Below are positions 1-10,676 of a stretch of 64,000 nucleotides of DNA, one piece after another; the stretch's first letter is position 1, and each line of letters starts with the position of its first letter. The DNA lies in the NCBI GenBank assembly GCA_030762895.1, contig CM061064.1, forward strand, positions 237,862,586 to 237,926,585. The letters run 5' to 3'. Source of the stretch: Sophora flavescens (lineage: Eukaryota > Streptophyta > Magnoliopsida > Fabales > Fabaceae). The notes beneath the pieces are model-generated. The model worked only from the letters and a program-made list of their open reading frames with translations. It made no database searches and was not told where the DNA came from. A program made the position numbers and the translations under genes.

Positions 1-12
1 GAATCTGATAGG

Positions 13-1281
13 TGATAGTGTGATTTTACATGATATTTTATGTACACTTTTGCATGCATATTTCATAGAGATTAGGCATTATTTAGTTGATTTAGTTAGA
101 TTTTCCCTTGGAATGGGTGAAGCGGTTTCTTGGTGTTGTTTTGCAGGAATTAATGTAAAAATGATCAAAATCAGTCATGATGGAGCCTGGATGAAACAGA
201 GCTTGAAAAGTGAAGAATATAAGCCAAACAGAGCCTATCACGGCCTGGCCGTGATGACCATCACGGCCGTGATCAAGCAGAGCAGAAGGCAAAAGTCAGA
301 GGCTGTCACGTCCTAGCCGTGATAGACATCACGACCGTGACAGACTGGAAATTTAAGTTTCGCATCGCGAACATCAGCTCGCCCCGCGAGTGCGCGAAAA
401 CCAGACCACTGTTATAAGCTGTTTAAGGCAGAATTGGAGAGATTTTTGGAGGCTTGGAGGCTACGAGTTTTGGAAACCCTAAAGGCTCTTTGGAAGCAGA
501 GGCAGCTGCAGAGGATTGCCCCCATGGAATCCCTTCTCTCCTTCATCCATCTTTCTTTGGTTGTATCTATGACCATGAGTAGCTAAACCTCCATTGTTGG
601 GGTTAGGCTAGCTATTTCTGAATTTTCATGTATTTGATTTAATCTTGCAATACAGTTTCTGCTTTGTTATTGAGTGGTTGATTTCTGTACTTAATGCTTG
701 TTGTGGCTAGCACCCCCATGACTCGATTTGTGTTTTAATATGCAATTGGAAAATTCGTGTTGAAACTGGAATTGAGATTAATCACCTAGTAAGCCTTGTA
801 TCTAGGAATGGAACTGGGTTTATTAGCAATCGCATGATCCCTAATATTAATGCAAACACATTAATCTAGACCACCTAAGGAATTAGGGTCTATTAGTGGA
901 TTTAGGCTCTTGTCATCCGAGGAATCGGGACTTGAGTAATTTAGTGGATTGATTGTCATAACTGAAGTAGAAACTGTTTGTGAGTTGTTTCATTGCATGA
1001 GGATGAAGTTTAGTGAACCTAACCCCAGCTACTTTTATCATATTTGAAAACCTTCTTTTATTGCTTTCCAAGTATTTGAGAAAATTACAAAAAGAGTTTG
1101 TCTTTCTTATTTTGTTAATTTTAACTTTTGTTAGCATAGAACTCTCTTCAATCCAAGAATCGCTTAGATAGTAATTGAATTGGTACGTGCTAGTACTTGT
1201 TGCAGTCCCCGTGGATACGATAACCGGTCTTACCACTGTATTACTTGCACGACTGGGTATACTTGCCCAGATTCGTCAACA
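13..1281 (+). repeat. 5' LTR of element 1
   Basis: 1269 bp, TG...CA. It contains two palindrome pairs of the CACGGCC/GGCCGTG type at about 238-345 and a GC-rich stretch with TCGCATCGCGA-like sequence at about 360-395. Both short ORFs visible in it are repeated in the 3' LTR and are not credible genes. Confidence 0.95.
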
Positions 1282-1287
1282 AGTTTT

Positions 1288-1305
1288 TGGCGCCGTTGCC
1301 GGGGA
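1288..1305 (+). promoter_or_regulatory. Primer binding site, tRNA-Asp type (element 1)
   Basis: TGGCGCCGTTGCCGGGGA starts six bases after the LTR end and is complementary to the 3' end of plant tRNA-Asp. The same 18 bases occur in element 2 at 33308-33325. Confidence 0.85.
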
Positions 1306-1463
1306 CTGTATTTCAATATTAGCATATCCATTTTGGTTACTAATTTGAGCACAAAATTTTTCTGTTTTAAAATTTTTCTTTTCTGTTATAAACTATGTGC
1401 TGTCATATTTTTTTTTTGGTGTGTTTGCTGTTGTGTGCTAACCTTTGCTACTAACAATCTTGT

Positions 1464-3859
1464 TTGCTAGACTGTTTGTGTATGCGAGGTACTATTCCAG
1501 CTGACCAACTCCTATACGATCCAGAAATTGAAAGAACAGCTAGGAAGAATAGGAAGCAAGCAAGACAGCAGAATTTGTTAAGACAACAAGGAGAAGAAAA
1601 AGAGACTTCCGCCTCTCAGGTTACTCAAGAAGAACTCAAGATGACAGGGAATGGTGAAGATACTCCACCACCACGGAGGTCACTTGGTGATTATGCCAAT
1701 ACAAATTTCAACCGTCATGTCACTAGTATAGTGAGACCTCCGGTGAACTCCAACAATTTTGAACTCAAGCCAAATCTCATCAACATGGTTTCACAAAATC
1801 AGTTTGCTGGGTTGGAGAAGGAAGATCCTAACAGTCATATTTCCACTTTCCTGGAGTTGTGGGATACAGTGAAGATAAATGGTGCCTCTGATGATGCAAT
1901 TCGTCTGAGATTGTTCCCTTTTTCTTTAAGAGATAGAGCCAAGTCTTGGCTCCAATCACAACCAAGGGGGAGTTTCACTACATGGGACAACTTAGAAGCA
2001 AAGTTTCTGGCAAGGTTCTTCCCCACATCAAGATTTGTAAAGGCAAGGGGTGACATCACGAGCTTTTCTCAACAAGAAGGTGAGACACTGCATGACGCCT
2101 GGGAAAGGTTCAAGGAATTACTTCGAAGATGCCCAAATTATGGTTTTGATGATCTTACTCAGATGCAAACATTCTGTAATGGATTGAGGCCATCAACCAG
2201 GTACATGTTGGATGCCTCAGCTGGAGGTTCAATGAATACAAAGACAGCAGAGGAAGCCCTGACTTTGATAGAAGCAATGGCCTCTAATGATTACTTGATG
2301 CATCATGATCGGGGTCCCACACAAAGAAGGGGAGTGTTGGAGTTAGATTCACAAACCGCATTGTTGGCTCAGAACAAGATCATGACACAACAATTGGAGT
2401 CTCTTACCAAACAACTAGCTCAACTCCCACAACAACTCCAAACTGTTCAAGGGACGACCATGCCACACCAACAGGTACTGAGATGTGATTTTTGCGGAGG
2501 TGATCATGAGAATGGAAGATGTGAGGCACCACCTAGTTCCCATGAAGAAGCCAATTATATGGGGAACTATGGGCGACAAGGAAAAAACCAAGGGTGGAGG
2601 ACTCAACCAAATTTTGGTTGGAATCAAGATGCCGGGCAAACAAGCAAGCCTCCTCCTACACAACCGCTTCAAGATCGGATTTCTATCTTGGAGAACACAC
2701 TCAATCAGTTTATGCAGTTGTCCATGACGAACTAGAAAAATACCGATGCTTCTATAAAGAATTTGGAGGTTCAAATTGGCCAAATTGCAAAGCACCTAGC
2801 GGATCAAACTAGCAGCGGTTTTTCTGGTAACACTCAAACTAATCCGAAGGAACATTGCAATGCTATTGTTTTGAGGAGTGGAAAAAGTCTTGAGAATGTG
2901 GGCGGTGAACCTTGGGTGAAGAATCAGAAAGTTGATGGAAAAACAGAATTGAGTGCTGAGGAAAAAGAAGAACAAGGTAAAGATGTTGTAGTTGAGGAAG
3001 AAGAAAAGGGCAGTGAACAAGACAAGAGGGAGAAGCTAGTATATGAGAATTCCATTTTGAGGAGAACTAAGAGTCAGATTTTGAAGGATGGAAACAAACC
3101 TCAAGTGATCCCCTATTATGTGAAGTTGCCCTATCCTCACTTGAGCAAGAAAAAAGAGAAAGACGAACAGTTTGCCAAGTTCCTTGACATTTTCAAGAGG
3201 TTATAGATCAACATACCCTTTCTTTGAAAACTTTGGAACAGATGCCCAATTATGTAAAATTCATGAAGGAACTGCTCACGAAGAAAAGAAAGATTAAAGA
3301 AGGCGAAACTGTTGCCTTAACTGAGGAGTGCAGTGCGATACTGCAAAGGAAGCTACCTCCGAAGCTGAAAGATCCTGGTAGTTTTATAATCCCTTGCACT
3401 ATTGGGAATGTGGCTATCAGAAAAGCCTTATGTGACTTGGGAGCGAGTATCAATTTGATGCCGCTTTCCATGTTGAAAAAGCTTGGAGGAGGAGAGGTGA
3501 AACCAACCAGGATGACATTGCAACTAGCTGACAGATCAGTCAAGCATCCTTATGGTATCTTGGAAGATGTTCTGGTAAAGGTGGATAAGTTTATCTTCCC
3601 AGCGGACTTTGTGGTTTTAGACATGGAGGAGGATGCTGAAGTTCCGCTCATACTGGGGAGACCTTTTTTGGCAACTGGTCGGGCTTTGATAGATGTAGAA
3701 AAAGGCCAGTTGAAGTTCAGAGTACAAGAAGAAGTAACTTTCAATGTATTGGAAGCTATGCATCGCAAGAGCGATGAAGATGAGTGTTTCCGCATGGACA
3801 TGGTGGATACAGTAGATAAGGAAGTCATTGCACATCAACACCACCCCTCTACTCCATAG
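1464..3859 (+). pseudogene. Broken gag-protease gene of element 1
   Basis: The gag frame runs from 1464 to 2735. It has the retrotransposon gag core at about residues 120-230 (AKSWLQSQP, FLARFFPTSR, TFCNGLRPSTR) and a knuckle-like C-D-F-C-G-G-D-H stretch at about residue 343. A single TAG at 2733-2735 interrupts a frame that otherwise continues to 3206, where another TAG occurs. A shift near 3215 then gives the protease part (3224-3859). That part holds ALCDLGAS with the catalytic Asp, LILGRPFLATG, and the conserved KDPGSF lead-in. The intact counterpart is the 780-codon ORF of element 2. The protease would cleave gag in a virus-like particle. The reading frame is dead here through two stops and one frameshift, unless the stops are suppressed. 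Confidence 0.88.
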
Positions 3860-5742
3860 AAGAAGGAAAAGCACAACACGAAAGCGACTCTGAAGCTCTG
3901 CAAGACAAATGATGTATCAGTTGGTGAGGAAGTTGGCTCTGCTCATGTTGTGAAAACAGAACCTCCACCGGGAAGGAGTAAGAAAAAGGGCAAGAGGCCC
4001 AGAGTGAAAGGGGCAAAAGGAAAGCACAAATGTTGGCCCTATAAGCAAAATCATCTCTTTACAGGAGTTCCATGGAAGAAAAGTGCTCTTGAACTTATAT
4101 GCCCAGCAGACCCCGGTTAATTGAAAGAAGCCCGTCAAGCTAGTGACGTTAAAGAAGCTCTTATTGGGAGGCAACCCAACGTTTCTTAACTCTTCTCTTT
4201 AGTTATTTTCATTTTCTTAATAATTTTGTTTTTGATTTTAACCTCTTGAATAATTTGAGAAGCTCAAGAGGAAAAATAATAAATTGAGAATTGCCAAGTG
4301 TTTGCAGGGTAATAAGGAAGGAGGGAAGAGCAAGAAGATAAGAAAAAGCAAAGTCAACACCCGCTACCACCTCGGTAAGCCGTTCTAATTTTTTTGTTTT
4401 ATTTTATTTTTCTTCTCCTCTTTCCAACTTGATTGTTTACATTGGGGACAATGTAAAGTTTTAAGCTTGGGGTAGGGGTATTTTTGCATGTTCATATTTT
4501 GCATCTGTTCATATTACATTTATATAGTGAAAATGATAGCTTTGCATGTCACATTATTAGATTGCCCCTTGCCTGAATTTTGCATCCAATTGTGAGAAAT
4601 AAGTGCCAAATAACTTGTGATAGTGAATTGTTGAACCCAATTTGTTATTCTTGTGATATGGCTGCAAATGAAAATGTTTGAGATGATCTTGGATAGTTGA
4701 TAATTAGCATATGGTTCTGAGGATTTGTGTTTTTCATTGATTCTGAACTAAAATGTGAGATTTTGAGCCATAAAGGGGTACTCACAAAATTTTACCCCAT
4801 TCTTTGTGTTAGAGTGTTATTCCTCTTGGATTGTTTTATCTAGAACTTGACTTGAAACCATTTCAAAGCTTAAAAATTTTTGAAAACATTTTTGAAAATG
4901 ATTGAGGCAATAGGTATTTTTCCGGCCTTCTGAGCTTTGAATGATGAAATGCTACCCCTTAGTTGCCCAATTTTGAGCCTACATGAAAGAAAAATGCTTT
5001 TCTTGGTACCCTGAAATGTTTTGATAAATATGCTTGCTAAGGGACCTTCTAAAGTTTTACAAAAGGGTAAAAATGGTAGTTGAAAGAGTTTGGGATGAAA
5101 AGAATCAATAATTCTCTTGAGTTGAAAAATCTCCCCTTCTCCAAGCAAAAGAAAAATAAAAGAAAAAGAGAAAAATAAGAAAAAAAAAAGTAGAGAAGGG
5201 GATGACAAAAAGAAAAGTGAAAAATAAAAAGAAGAAGAAAGAAAAGAAAGGTGGAAAATGAACTGAAACCCAAAAGGTATTTTAGAAGGTCATGCTTTAC
5301 AAATGTTGATATGTTGTGTAGCCCTTTTTGAAATATCCTTTTATTGATTTCCCCACCTAACGATTAATCCCATGGCCACATTACAACCAAAGTAAAGACC
5401 TCTTGATTCTTAGGTGTTTTCATTAATAAAGTAGAGATTTGGTTGATAGTCAAGCCTATGGTAGGATTCATTCCTTGAGGAAAATTGAGTGAAATGTCTT
5501 ATCCCCTAAACACTTGAGTGAGGGAGAAAAGAGAGCCAAGCAAATGAACAAGCTTGGGGTGAGCTTCAAGTGAGAAAGAGTGCCCAAATCAGTGAGAACA
5601 TGAGTCTAAGGAACCTAAGCCTCTAATTGGACTTGAATTGATTGTCTCTTGCTGAATTGTTTGAATTGCCTATTACTTGGATCATTTACTCGGGTTCTTA
5701 TTTCACTATCCATGTTCTGTTTTTTCTCTTCTGGCCTTAGTG
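3860..5742 (+). other. Non-coding 3' region of element 1
   Basis: About 1.9 kb with no coding frame. It contains a decayed short basic coding-like tail up to about 4190, a hairpin at 4436-4457, and an A/G-rich tract at about 5130-5255. Element 2 has the same order of landmarks at 35793-37590, including TTACCCCATT-like and TTGATAGTTGATAATTAGCAT-type blocks, so this region is conserved without coding potential. Confidence 0.7.
4436..4457 (+). promoter_or_regulatory. Conserved hairpin in element 1 3' region
   Basis: TTTACATTG-GGGA-CAATGTAAA is a perfect 9-bp stem with a GGGA loop, followed by AAGCTTGGGGTAGGGGTA. Element 2 keeps the same structure at 36316-36335 with a GAGA loop. Confidence 0.7.
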
Positions 5743-5782
5743 ATTGCTTGAGGACAAGCAATTGAATAAGCTTGGGGTGATT
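5743..5782 (+). promoter_or_regulatory. Hairpin and polypurine tract of element 1
   Basis: ATTGCTTG-AGGA-CAAGCAAT (5743-5762) is an 8-bp perfect stem. AAGCTTGGGGTGATT then runs to the 3' LTR at 5783. Confidence 0.78.
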
Positions 5783-7051
5783 TGATAGTGTGATTTTACA
5801 TGATATTTTCTGTACACTTTTGCATGCATATTTCATAGAGATTAGGCATTATTTAGTTGATTTAGTTAGATTTTCCCTTGGAACGGGTGAAGCGGTTTCT
5901 TGGTGTTGTTTTGCAGGAATTAATGTAAAAATGATCAAAATCAGCCATGATGGAGCCTGGATGAAATAGAGCTTGAAAAGTGAAGAATATAAGCCAAACA
6001 GAGCCTATCACGGCCTGGCCGTGATGACCATCACGACCGTGATCAAGCAGAGCTGAAGGCAAAAGTCAGAGGCTGTCACGTCCTAGCCGTGACAGACATC
6101 ACGGCCGTGACAGACAGGAAATTTAAGTTTCGCATCGCGAACATCAGCTCGCCCCGCGAGTGCACGAAAACCAGACCACTGTTATAAGCTGTTTAAGGCA
6201 GAATTGGAGAGATTTTTCGAGGCTTGGAGGCTACGAGTTTTGGAAACCCTAAAGGCTCTTTGGAAGCAGAGGCAGCTGCAGAGGATTGCCCCCATGGAAT
6301 CCCTTCTCTCCTTCATCCATCTTTCTTTGGTTGTATCTATGACCATGAGTAGCTAAACCTCCATTGTTGGGGTTAGGGTAGCTATTTCTGAATTCTCATG
6401 TATTTGATTTAATCTTGCAATACAGCTTTTGCTTTGTTATTGAGTGGTTGATTTCTGTACTTAATGCTTGTTGTGGCTAGCACCCCCATGACTCGATTTG
6501 TGTTTTAATATGCAATTGGAAAATTCGGGTTGAAACCGGAATTGAGATTAATCACCTAGTAAGCCCTGTATCTAGGAATGGAACTGGGTTTATTAGCAAT
6601 CGCATGATCCCTAATATTAATGCAAACTCATTAATCTAGACCACCTAAGGAATTAGGGTCTATTAGTGGATTTAGTCTCTTGTCATCCGAGGAATCGGGA
6701 CTTGAGTAATTTAGTGGATTGATTGTCATAACTTAAGTAGAAACTGTTTGTGAGTTGTTTCATTGCATGAGGATGAAGTTTAGTGAACCTAACCCCAGCT
6801 ACTTTTATCATATTTGAAAACCTTCTTTTATTGCTTTCCAAGTATTCGAGAAAATTACAAAAAGAGTTTGTCTTTCTTATTTTGTTAATTTTAACTTTTG
6901 TTAGCATAGAACTCTCTTCAATCCAAGAATCGCTTAGATAGTAATTGAATTGGTACGTGCTAGTACTTGTTGCAGTCCCCGTGGATACGATAACCGGTCT
7001 TACCACCGTATTACTTGCACGACTGGGTATACTTGCCCAGATTCGTCAACA
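5783..7051 (+). repeat. 3' LTR of element 1
   Basis: 1269 bp, the same length as the 5' LTR, ending GTCAACA and followed by the duplicated target ATAGG. Confidence 0.95.
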
Positions 7052-7056
7052 ATAGG

Positions 7057-7349
7057 GTCCTTGTCTATACCATAGGCCCAATTGATTAAGGTCCACTAGT
7101 TCTATTAGAGTAAGAGAGAGAAAGATGATTATGTAATATAGGGAGGGGGGGACAATAGGATATCTTTTGGAAAATTTGTGTGTTTGTTATGGATAGAGAG
7201 CACTAGCTCTCTATAGGAGCCTAGCTCTGTGGCAGCAGGAATACTCTTCCTCTGTAATTCCTTCATTTAAGTAAATAATACATATACTCTTATGCTCTTC
7301 ATTACTTTTCCACTGTTTTATTGATCTGTGGCTACTTGGGTTCGTATCA
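7057..7349 (+). repeat. Left LTR of outer element (main part; first 7 bp at 6-12)
   Basis: It matches the right LTR at 10369-10671, for example GTCCTTGTCTATACC at the start and TTCGTATCA at the end. Removing 13-7056 joins TGATAGG to this segment and restores the LTR. Confidence 0.92.
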
Positions 7350-7352
7350 AAT

Positions 7353-7366
7353 TGGTCCGACCTGCC
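7353..7366 (+). promoter_or_regulatory. Putative primer binding site of outer element
   Basis: TGGTCCGACCTGCC lies three bases after the LTR end. The same 14 bases follow another related LTR at 41360-41373, so the position and sequence are conserved in this family. I cannot name the tRNA with confidence. Confidence 0.6.
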
Positions 7367-7427
7367 GGATGTTCGAGGGAGATCCAGTGTCGCCGGAGAT
7401 GGAGGGTGTGTGGGTCAAAATGGTGCG

Positions 7428-7852
7428 TTTGCAGAGAGTTTTTAGGGATAAACCCCGTTGGATGGATCTCTAGTGCAGAAAAGTTCTTTGAAGAGCAAGA
7501 AATCTACCCATCTGATAAGCTCCAGTGAGCATTCATGAGCATGAAAGGTGTGGCCATGCTTTGGTTCCACTGTTGGAGCCTTGAGGGCCTGGACCAAAGT
7601 TGGGAAGCATTTTCCATGGCTTTGATTAGAATGTTTGAAACACGGAAGAAGCAAGTAAGGGAGAAGTTGACGCTGGCAAATCAAGAAATAGAACCTGTGT
7701 TGGAGGTTACCGACGATGGGGTGAGAGAGGCTACCATCGGAGATTTTTCAGAGGTGCCAAAGAAAACAGATACTATCGAGGGAGATGAGAATGAGGCAAA
7801 GAAAGGAGGGGAACTGGTGATGAGGGAGCATAAAGGAGCAGAGCTTGCAATC
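7428..7852 (+). pseudogene. Degenerate Ty3-type gag remnant of the outer element
   Basis: Short open stretches keep the Ty3 gag signature: GWISSAEKFFEEQ near 7459-7500, then after a stop a segment with AMLWFHCW and W-E-A-F near 7555-7620. This is the pattern G-W-x-x-x-A-E-x-F-F ... W-F ... W-x-x-F seen in Ty3/gypsy capsid domains. An acidic linker follows up to about 7850, where the frame shifts into the next ORF. No zinc knuckle or enzyme domain follows. The comparable element at 41420-42786 has a better preserved version. Confidence 0.7.
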
Positions 7853-7854
7853 TT

Positions 7855-8949
7855 ATGGAGATGTGGGTTTCTAGAAATCTGGCTAAGCTTCCTCCAGAGC
7901 CACCAAAACCAGATTTGTATGTGGTGGCGGGTGGGTCATTAGTGGTGACTGAGTCGGGCAAGCTTCCACCACCAAAACTGCCGGACCTATACCCTTCTAT
8001 GGTAGTTGACACGGCCCAGCTTCAGCCACCGGAGCCGCCAGATCAGGACGTGTACCTGAAGGAGGATGGGTCGACCAAGAGGTTACTGTCGATGCCGTCA
8101 AAACCGTCCAAGCCACCAAATCCATGCCCCTCGACAACGTTCTTTGTCCACTATGAACAAATAGGTTGTGTTGGAATCCGGTTTTCACCAACACCCTTCT
8201 ACTTGCTTTCTGAGAATGACCCTGAAGCGGTAAGGTGCTGGTATGGGGTGTTGCTTGTTGCGACAGTGAGTTGGTTGCACAGGGTAGAGATCAGAGTTGT
8301 GGTTGAAGGAAAGCATGTGGGTAGTGTTGCATGTGAGAACGATGATGCCCCCCTAAACTTCTCACAAACGCTGACCAAACTTCCTCCGCCACCAGAGCCG
8401 CCCGAATCTCGTATCACTGTGATTATCGTTGGAGCGGCCAGGGAGATAGAGCAAAGAATGGCAAATATGGTATTTTGTAAGATAGGTCTAATTGTAGACC
8501 TAATGGGCCTGACCCAATTTGAAGATGACATATTGGTCTCTTTGAATTTGGAAGATAGAAGGACAATATGGGTATTCTGGAAATTGGGTGACATTCTAAA
8601 CCTATTGGGCCTGATCCGAATTGATGATACCATTTTGTCAAGGAATAATTTAATTCCAGGTCCAAGGTCATTGGGCCCAACCCGAGACAAACTTGTTGGG
8701 GATTTGAGGAAGGGTCACACGCCATTAACAGAGTCTATCGAGGGGCTAATTTTGTTGAAGAAAGAGAGAATGGTAGGTTGGGTATTCTACAAAATGGGTC
8801 TAGTGCTTCACGTAATGGGCCTGGCTCAGTTTCAGGAGAAAAGGGTATTGGATAGCATAATTCATGGTCCAATTTCATGGGAGCCTCTTGTGAGCCCTCC
8901 CAACCATGCGCTGCTACAGCTGCCAGAGAAATTGGAACAGTGGGTGTAG
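7855..8949 (+). CDS. Proline-rich ORF with three internal repeats, function unknown
   Basis: The ORF is 364 codons and open throughout. The first 100 residues are rich in PP and PPEPP motifs (KLPPEPPKP at about 10-18, LQPPEPPDQ at about 60). The second half holds three related blocks with the pattern V-F-x-K-x-G-L followed by G-L-x-Q-F or G-L-x-R-I, at about residues 203, 239 and 308. I recognise no domain. It lies between the gag remnant and the captured MA3 fragment, in the place where an autonomous element would carry pol. The start codon is uncertain because the gag-derived frame runs into it by a frameshift. It may be an element-specific ORF or transduced host sequence; expression is unknown. 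Confidence 0.5.
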   Translation: MEMWVSRNLAKLPPEPPKPDLYVVAGGSLVVTESGKLPPPKLPDLYPSMVVDTAQLQPPEPPDQDVYLKEDGSTKRLLSMPSKPSKPPNPCPSTTFFVHYEQIGCVGIRFSPTPFYLLSENDPEAVRCWYGVLLVATVSWLHRVEIRVVVEGKHVGSVACENDDAPLNFSQTLTKLPPPPEPPESRITVIIVGAAREIEQRMANMVFCKIGLIVDLMGLTQFEDDILVSLNLEDRRTIWVFWKLGDILNLLGLIRIDDTILSRNNLIPGPRSLGPTRDKLVGDLRKGHTPLTESIEGLILLKKERMVGWVFYKMGLVLHVMGLAQFQEKRVLDSIIHGPISWEPLVSPPNHALLQLPEKLEQWV

Positions 8950-9759
8950 GTCATAAGGAAGGGACGTGGGCATTTGGAGAGTGATGAACTTCCATCATAC
9001 TCTTTGATGGTTCAAGTGGGTGATCATGCAGCTTTCATAGTTATCGGGGAAGGAACTCAAAGGCCCCCTAACACTGAAATGTTACTAGAAGGTGAGGGTC
9101 CTTTTATGTTCATTCACAAGGAAAGCACAGTCGTCACTGGAAAAAGGATAGTGTTTAGAAGAAACTCTTACCAAGTAATTCTTGCACCGAAAAATGGAGG
9201 AATTTAAGTTGTTGAAAGTTATTTAGATTGGTTTGTGGATATTATATTTGGCTTGGCTTGTTATGGTACTAAAAACCCGGGGAAGAAAGTAACCCCAACG
9301 AATGAGGCATCTTCAAACTTTCCTTCATGTATTAACACTTCAACACATGTTCTGACATTGCCTTGATTTTACTTCGGTGGTTGTTTAATGGTCTTTGATG
9401 GAGAATTTAACATTCTTTCAACTGTTATGGAGTCAATAGAGGGACATTATGCAGCACCAACAAGCCCGGGAATTTTGCAGATCTGCTTCTCTTAGTCCCT
9501 TGAGTTGACAAATGAAGTGATAAGCTGCATTAAGTGTATTACCATATTGATAAGGGGTATGCATCCTAAAATGCCTGACATGATAACTCTAGCTGAGTCA
9601 TTCCTTGCACTATCTTCATGGACCCTGATTAATGAGTTTCCCATTTGGTCACATGAACAAAGGATACATGCTTTTAAAAAAATCTTGTGCCAGAAGGAGG
9701 TTGGTTTCTATTCAGTATTTTCAGTAAATATGGGAATATCCAAGTTGAAGGTGAATGGG
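8950..9759 (+). other. Internal region of outer element with short unrecognised coding-like pieces
   Basis: Two short open stretches (8974-9207, 77 codons; 9505-9762, 85 codons) interrupt otherwise non-coding sequence. The second has a plausible protein composition (MHPKMPDMITLAESFLALSS) and ends next to the MA3 fragment. It could be another captured host piece, but I do not recognise it. Confidence 0.35.
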
Positions 9760-10098
9760 TGAGGAAGTACAAAAAGGTGGTTGCAGCTATAATGCATCTA
9801 TATTTTCTCTCTTATGACATACTTGAGCTCATTCGAAGTCTTGAAGACCTTGGTGCACCTAAGTATACTCTTATATTTTTGAAGAAGTTCATAACTCTTT
9901 CCATGGATGGAAAGAATAGGGAAAAGGAAATGGTATCATCGCTGCTGTATGTTCTTCATATAGAGATCTCTTTAATGAAGGATAAAGTGAATGGTTTTGT
10001 CTTGCCTTTAACAAGTGCAAAAGATGCAGTTTTAGATATATGGAATGCTTCAAGTGAGCTTGCGTTTTTCTTAGCTCTACTTGTGATTGATGACGTAC
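9760..10098 (+). pseudogene. Captured fragment of a plant MA3-domain (PDCD4-like) gene
   Basis: Within an open stretch from 9687 to 10211, the segment starting KYKKVVAAIMHLYF matches the first MA3 repeat of plant PDCD4-like proteins (MRF/ECIP1 family). Landmarks in order are S-L-E-D-L-G, then an F-L-K-K segment, then NREKEMVSSLL, then G-F-V-L-P, then a D-I-W-N-A segment, then VIDDVLAS. MA3 repeats in this family bind eIF4A-type helicases in the cytosol. Only one repeat of the usual four is present, with no introns. After about 10098 the sequence turns to LNLEE-type text that resembles the element's own ORF (SLNLED near residue 220 of the 7855-8949 ORF), marking the likely capture junction. 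It is a fragment, not a functional gene. Confidence 0.7.
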
Positions 10099-10330
10099 TG
10101 GCCTCTCTGAATTTGGAAGAGAGTAACTGCATGTTGCCACCCAAATGCAGCGGGAGTGAAACTGTGCAGCAGGCTCGATCATTCGAAGTTGGGTCGTCAA
10201 GCTTCCAATAGTGGGATCCTGGGGGTAAAGGCTTGACTTTCAACGACTATTGCACAATGAGAGTTTTGAGGAGTTTGTTGGTCAATTTTTTTTTTAAATA
10301 CAGTGGAGTCTTTTTGGGAAGTCCTTTATC

Positions 10331-10368
10331 TGCCTTGAGGACAAGGCAGAATTTAAAGGAGGTGGTAT
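10331..10368 (+). promoter_or_regulatory. Hairpin and polypurine tract before right LTR of outer element
   Basis: TGCCTTG-AGGA-CAAGGCA (10331-10348) is a perfect 7-bp stem with a 4-base loop. It is followed by AAAGGAGGTGG, which abuts the LTR start at 10369 and is the expected plus-strand primer. Confidence 0.75.
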
Positions 10369-10671
10369 TGATAGGGTCCTTGTCTATACCATAGGCCCAA
10401 TTGATCAAGGTCCACTAGTTCTATTAGAGTAAGAGAGAGAAAGATGATTATGTTATATAGGGAAGGGGGGAGAACAATAGGGTATCTTTGGGAAAATTAG
10501 TGTGTTTGTTATGGATAGAGAGCACTACCTCTCTATAGGAGCCTAGCACTGTGGCAGTAGGAATACTCTTCCTCTGTAATTCATTCATTTAAGTAAATAA
10601 TACATATACTCTTCTGCACTTCATTACTTTTCTACTGTTTTATTGATTTGTGGCTGCTTGCCTTCGTATCA
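10369..10671 (+). repeat. Right LTR of outer element
   Basis: 303 bp from TGATAGGG to GTATCA, followed by the target duplication GAATC at 10672-10676. Confidence 0.93.
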
Positions 10672-10676
10672 GAATC

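Larger units (their letters stand above)
13..7051 (+). mobile_element. Gag-protease-only LTR retrotransposon (element 1), nested in the outer element
   Basis: Two 1269-bp LTRs (13-1281 and 5783-7051) begin TGATAGTG and end GTCAACA, with target duplication ATAGG at 8-12 and 7052-7056. By eye I count about 23 mismatches between the LTRs, mostly transitions. The body has a tRNA-Asp-type primer site, a broken gag-protease frame, a long non-coding 3' part with two hairpins, and a polypurine tract. There is no reverse transcriptase, RNase H or integrase. The retropepsin with CDLGAS and the gag type point to the Athila/Tat side of Ty3/gypsy. It fits the class of non-autonomous elements that keep only gag (TR-GAG or LARD-like). 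Confidence 0.93.
6..10671 (+). mobile_element. Outer non-autonomous Ty3-like LTR retrotransposon, interrupted by a second element
   Basis: Both ends are readable. The element begins TGATAGG at position 6 and ends GTATCA at 10671, flanked by the 5-bp target duplication GAATC at 1-5 and 10672-10676. The left LTR is 6-12 joined to 7057-7349 (300 bp) because another retrotransposon (13-7051) inserted into it. The right LTR is 10369-10671 (303 bp). A primer-site-like sequence follows the left LTR and a hairpin plus polypurine tract precedes the right one. Inside are a broken Ty3-type gag, a long proline-rich ORF, unrecognised segments and a captured MA3-domain fragment. No reverse transcriptase, RNase H or integrase is visible, so movement must have depended on another element. 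The LTRs differ at clearly more sites than those of the inner element, as expected for an older insertion. Confidence 0.9.

Noticed and set aside
913..1236. 107-codon minus-strand ORF repeated at 6683-7006
   Set aside because: It is in both LTRs of element 1 and is preserved only because the LTRs are young copies of each other.
4870..5273. Phe/Leu-rich minus-strand ORFs, also at 36860-37181
   Set aside because: They are the complement of A/G-rich tracts in the non-coding 3' regions of elements 1 and 2.
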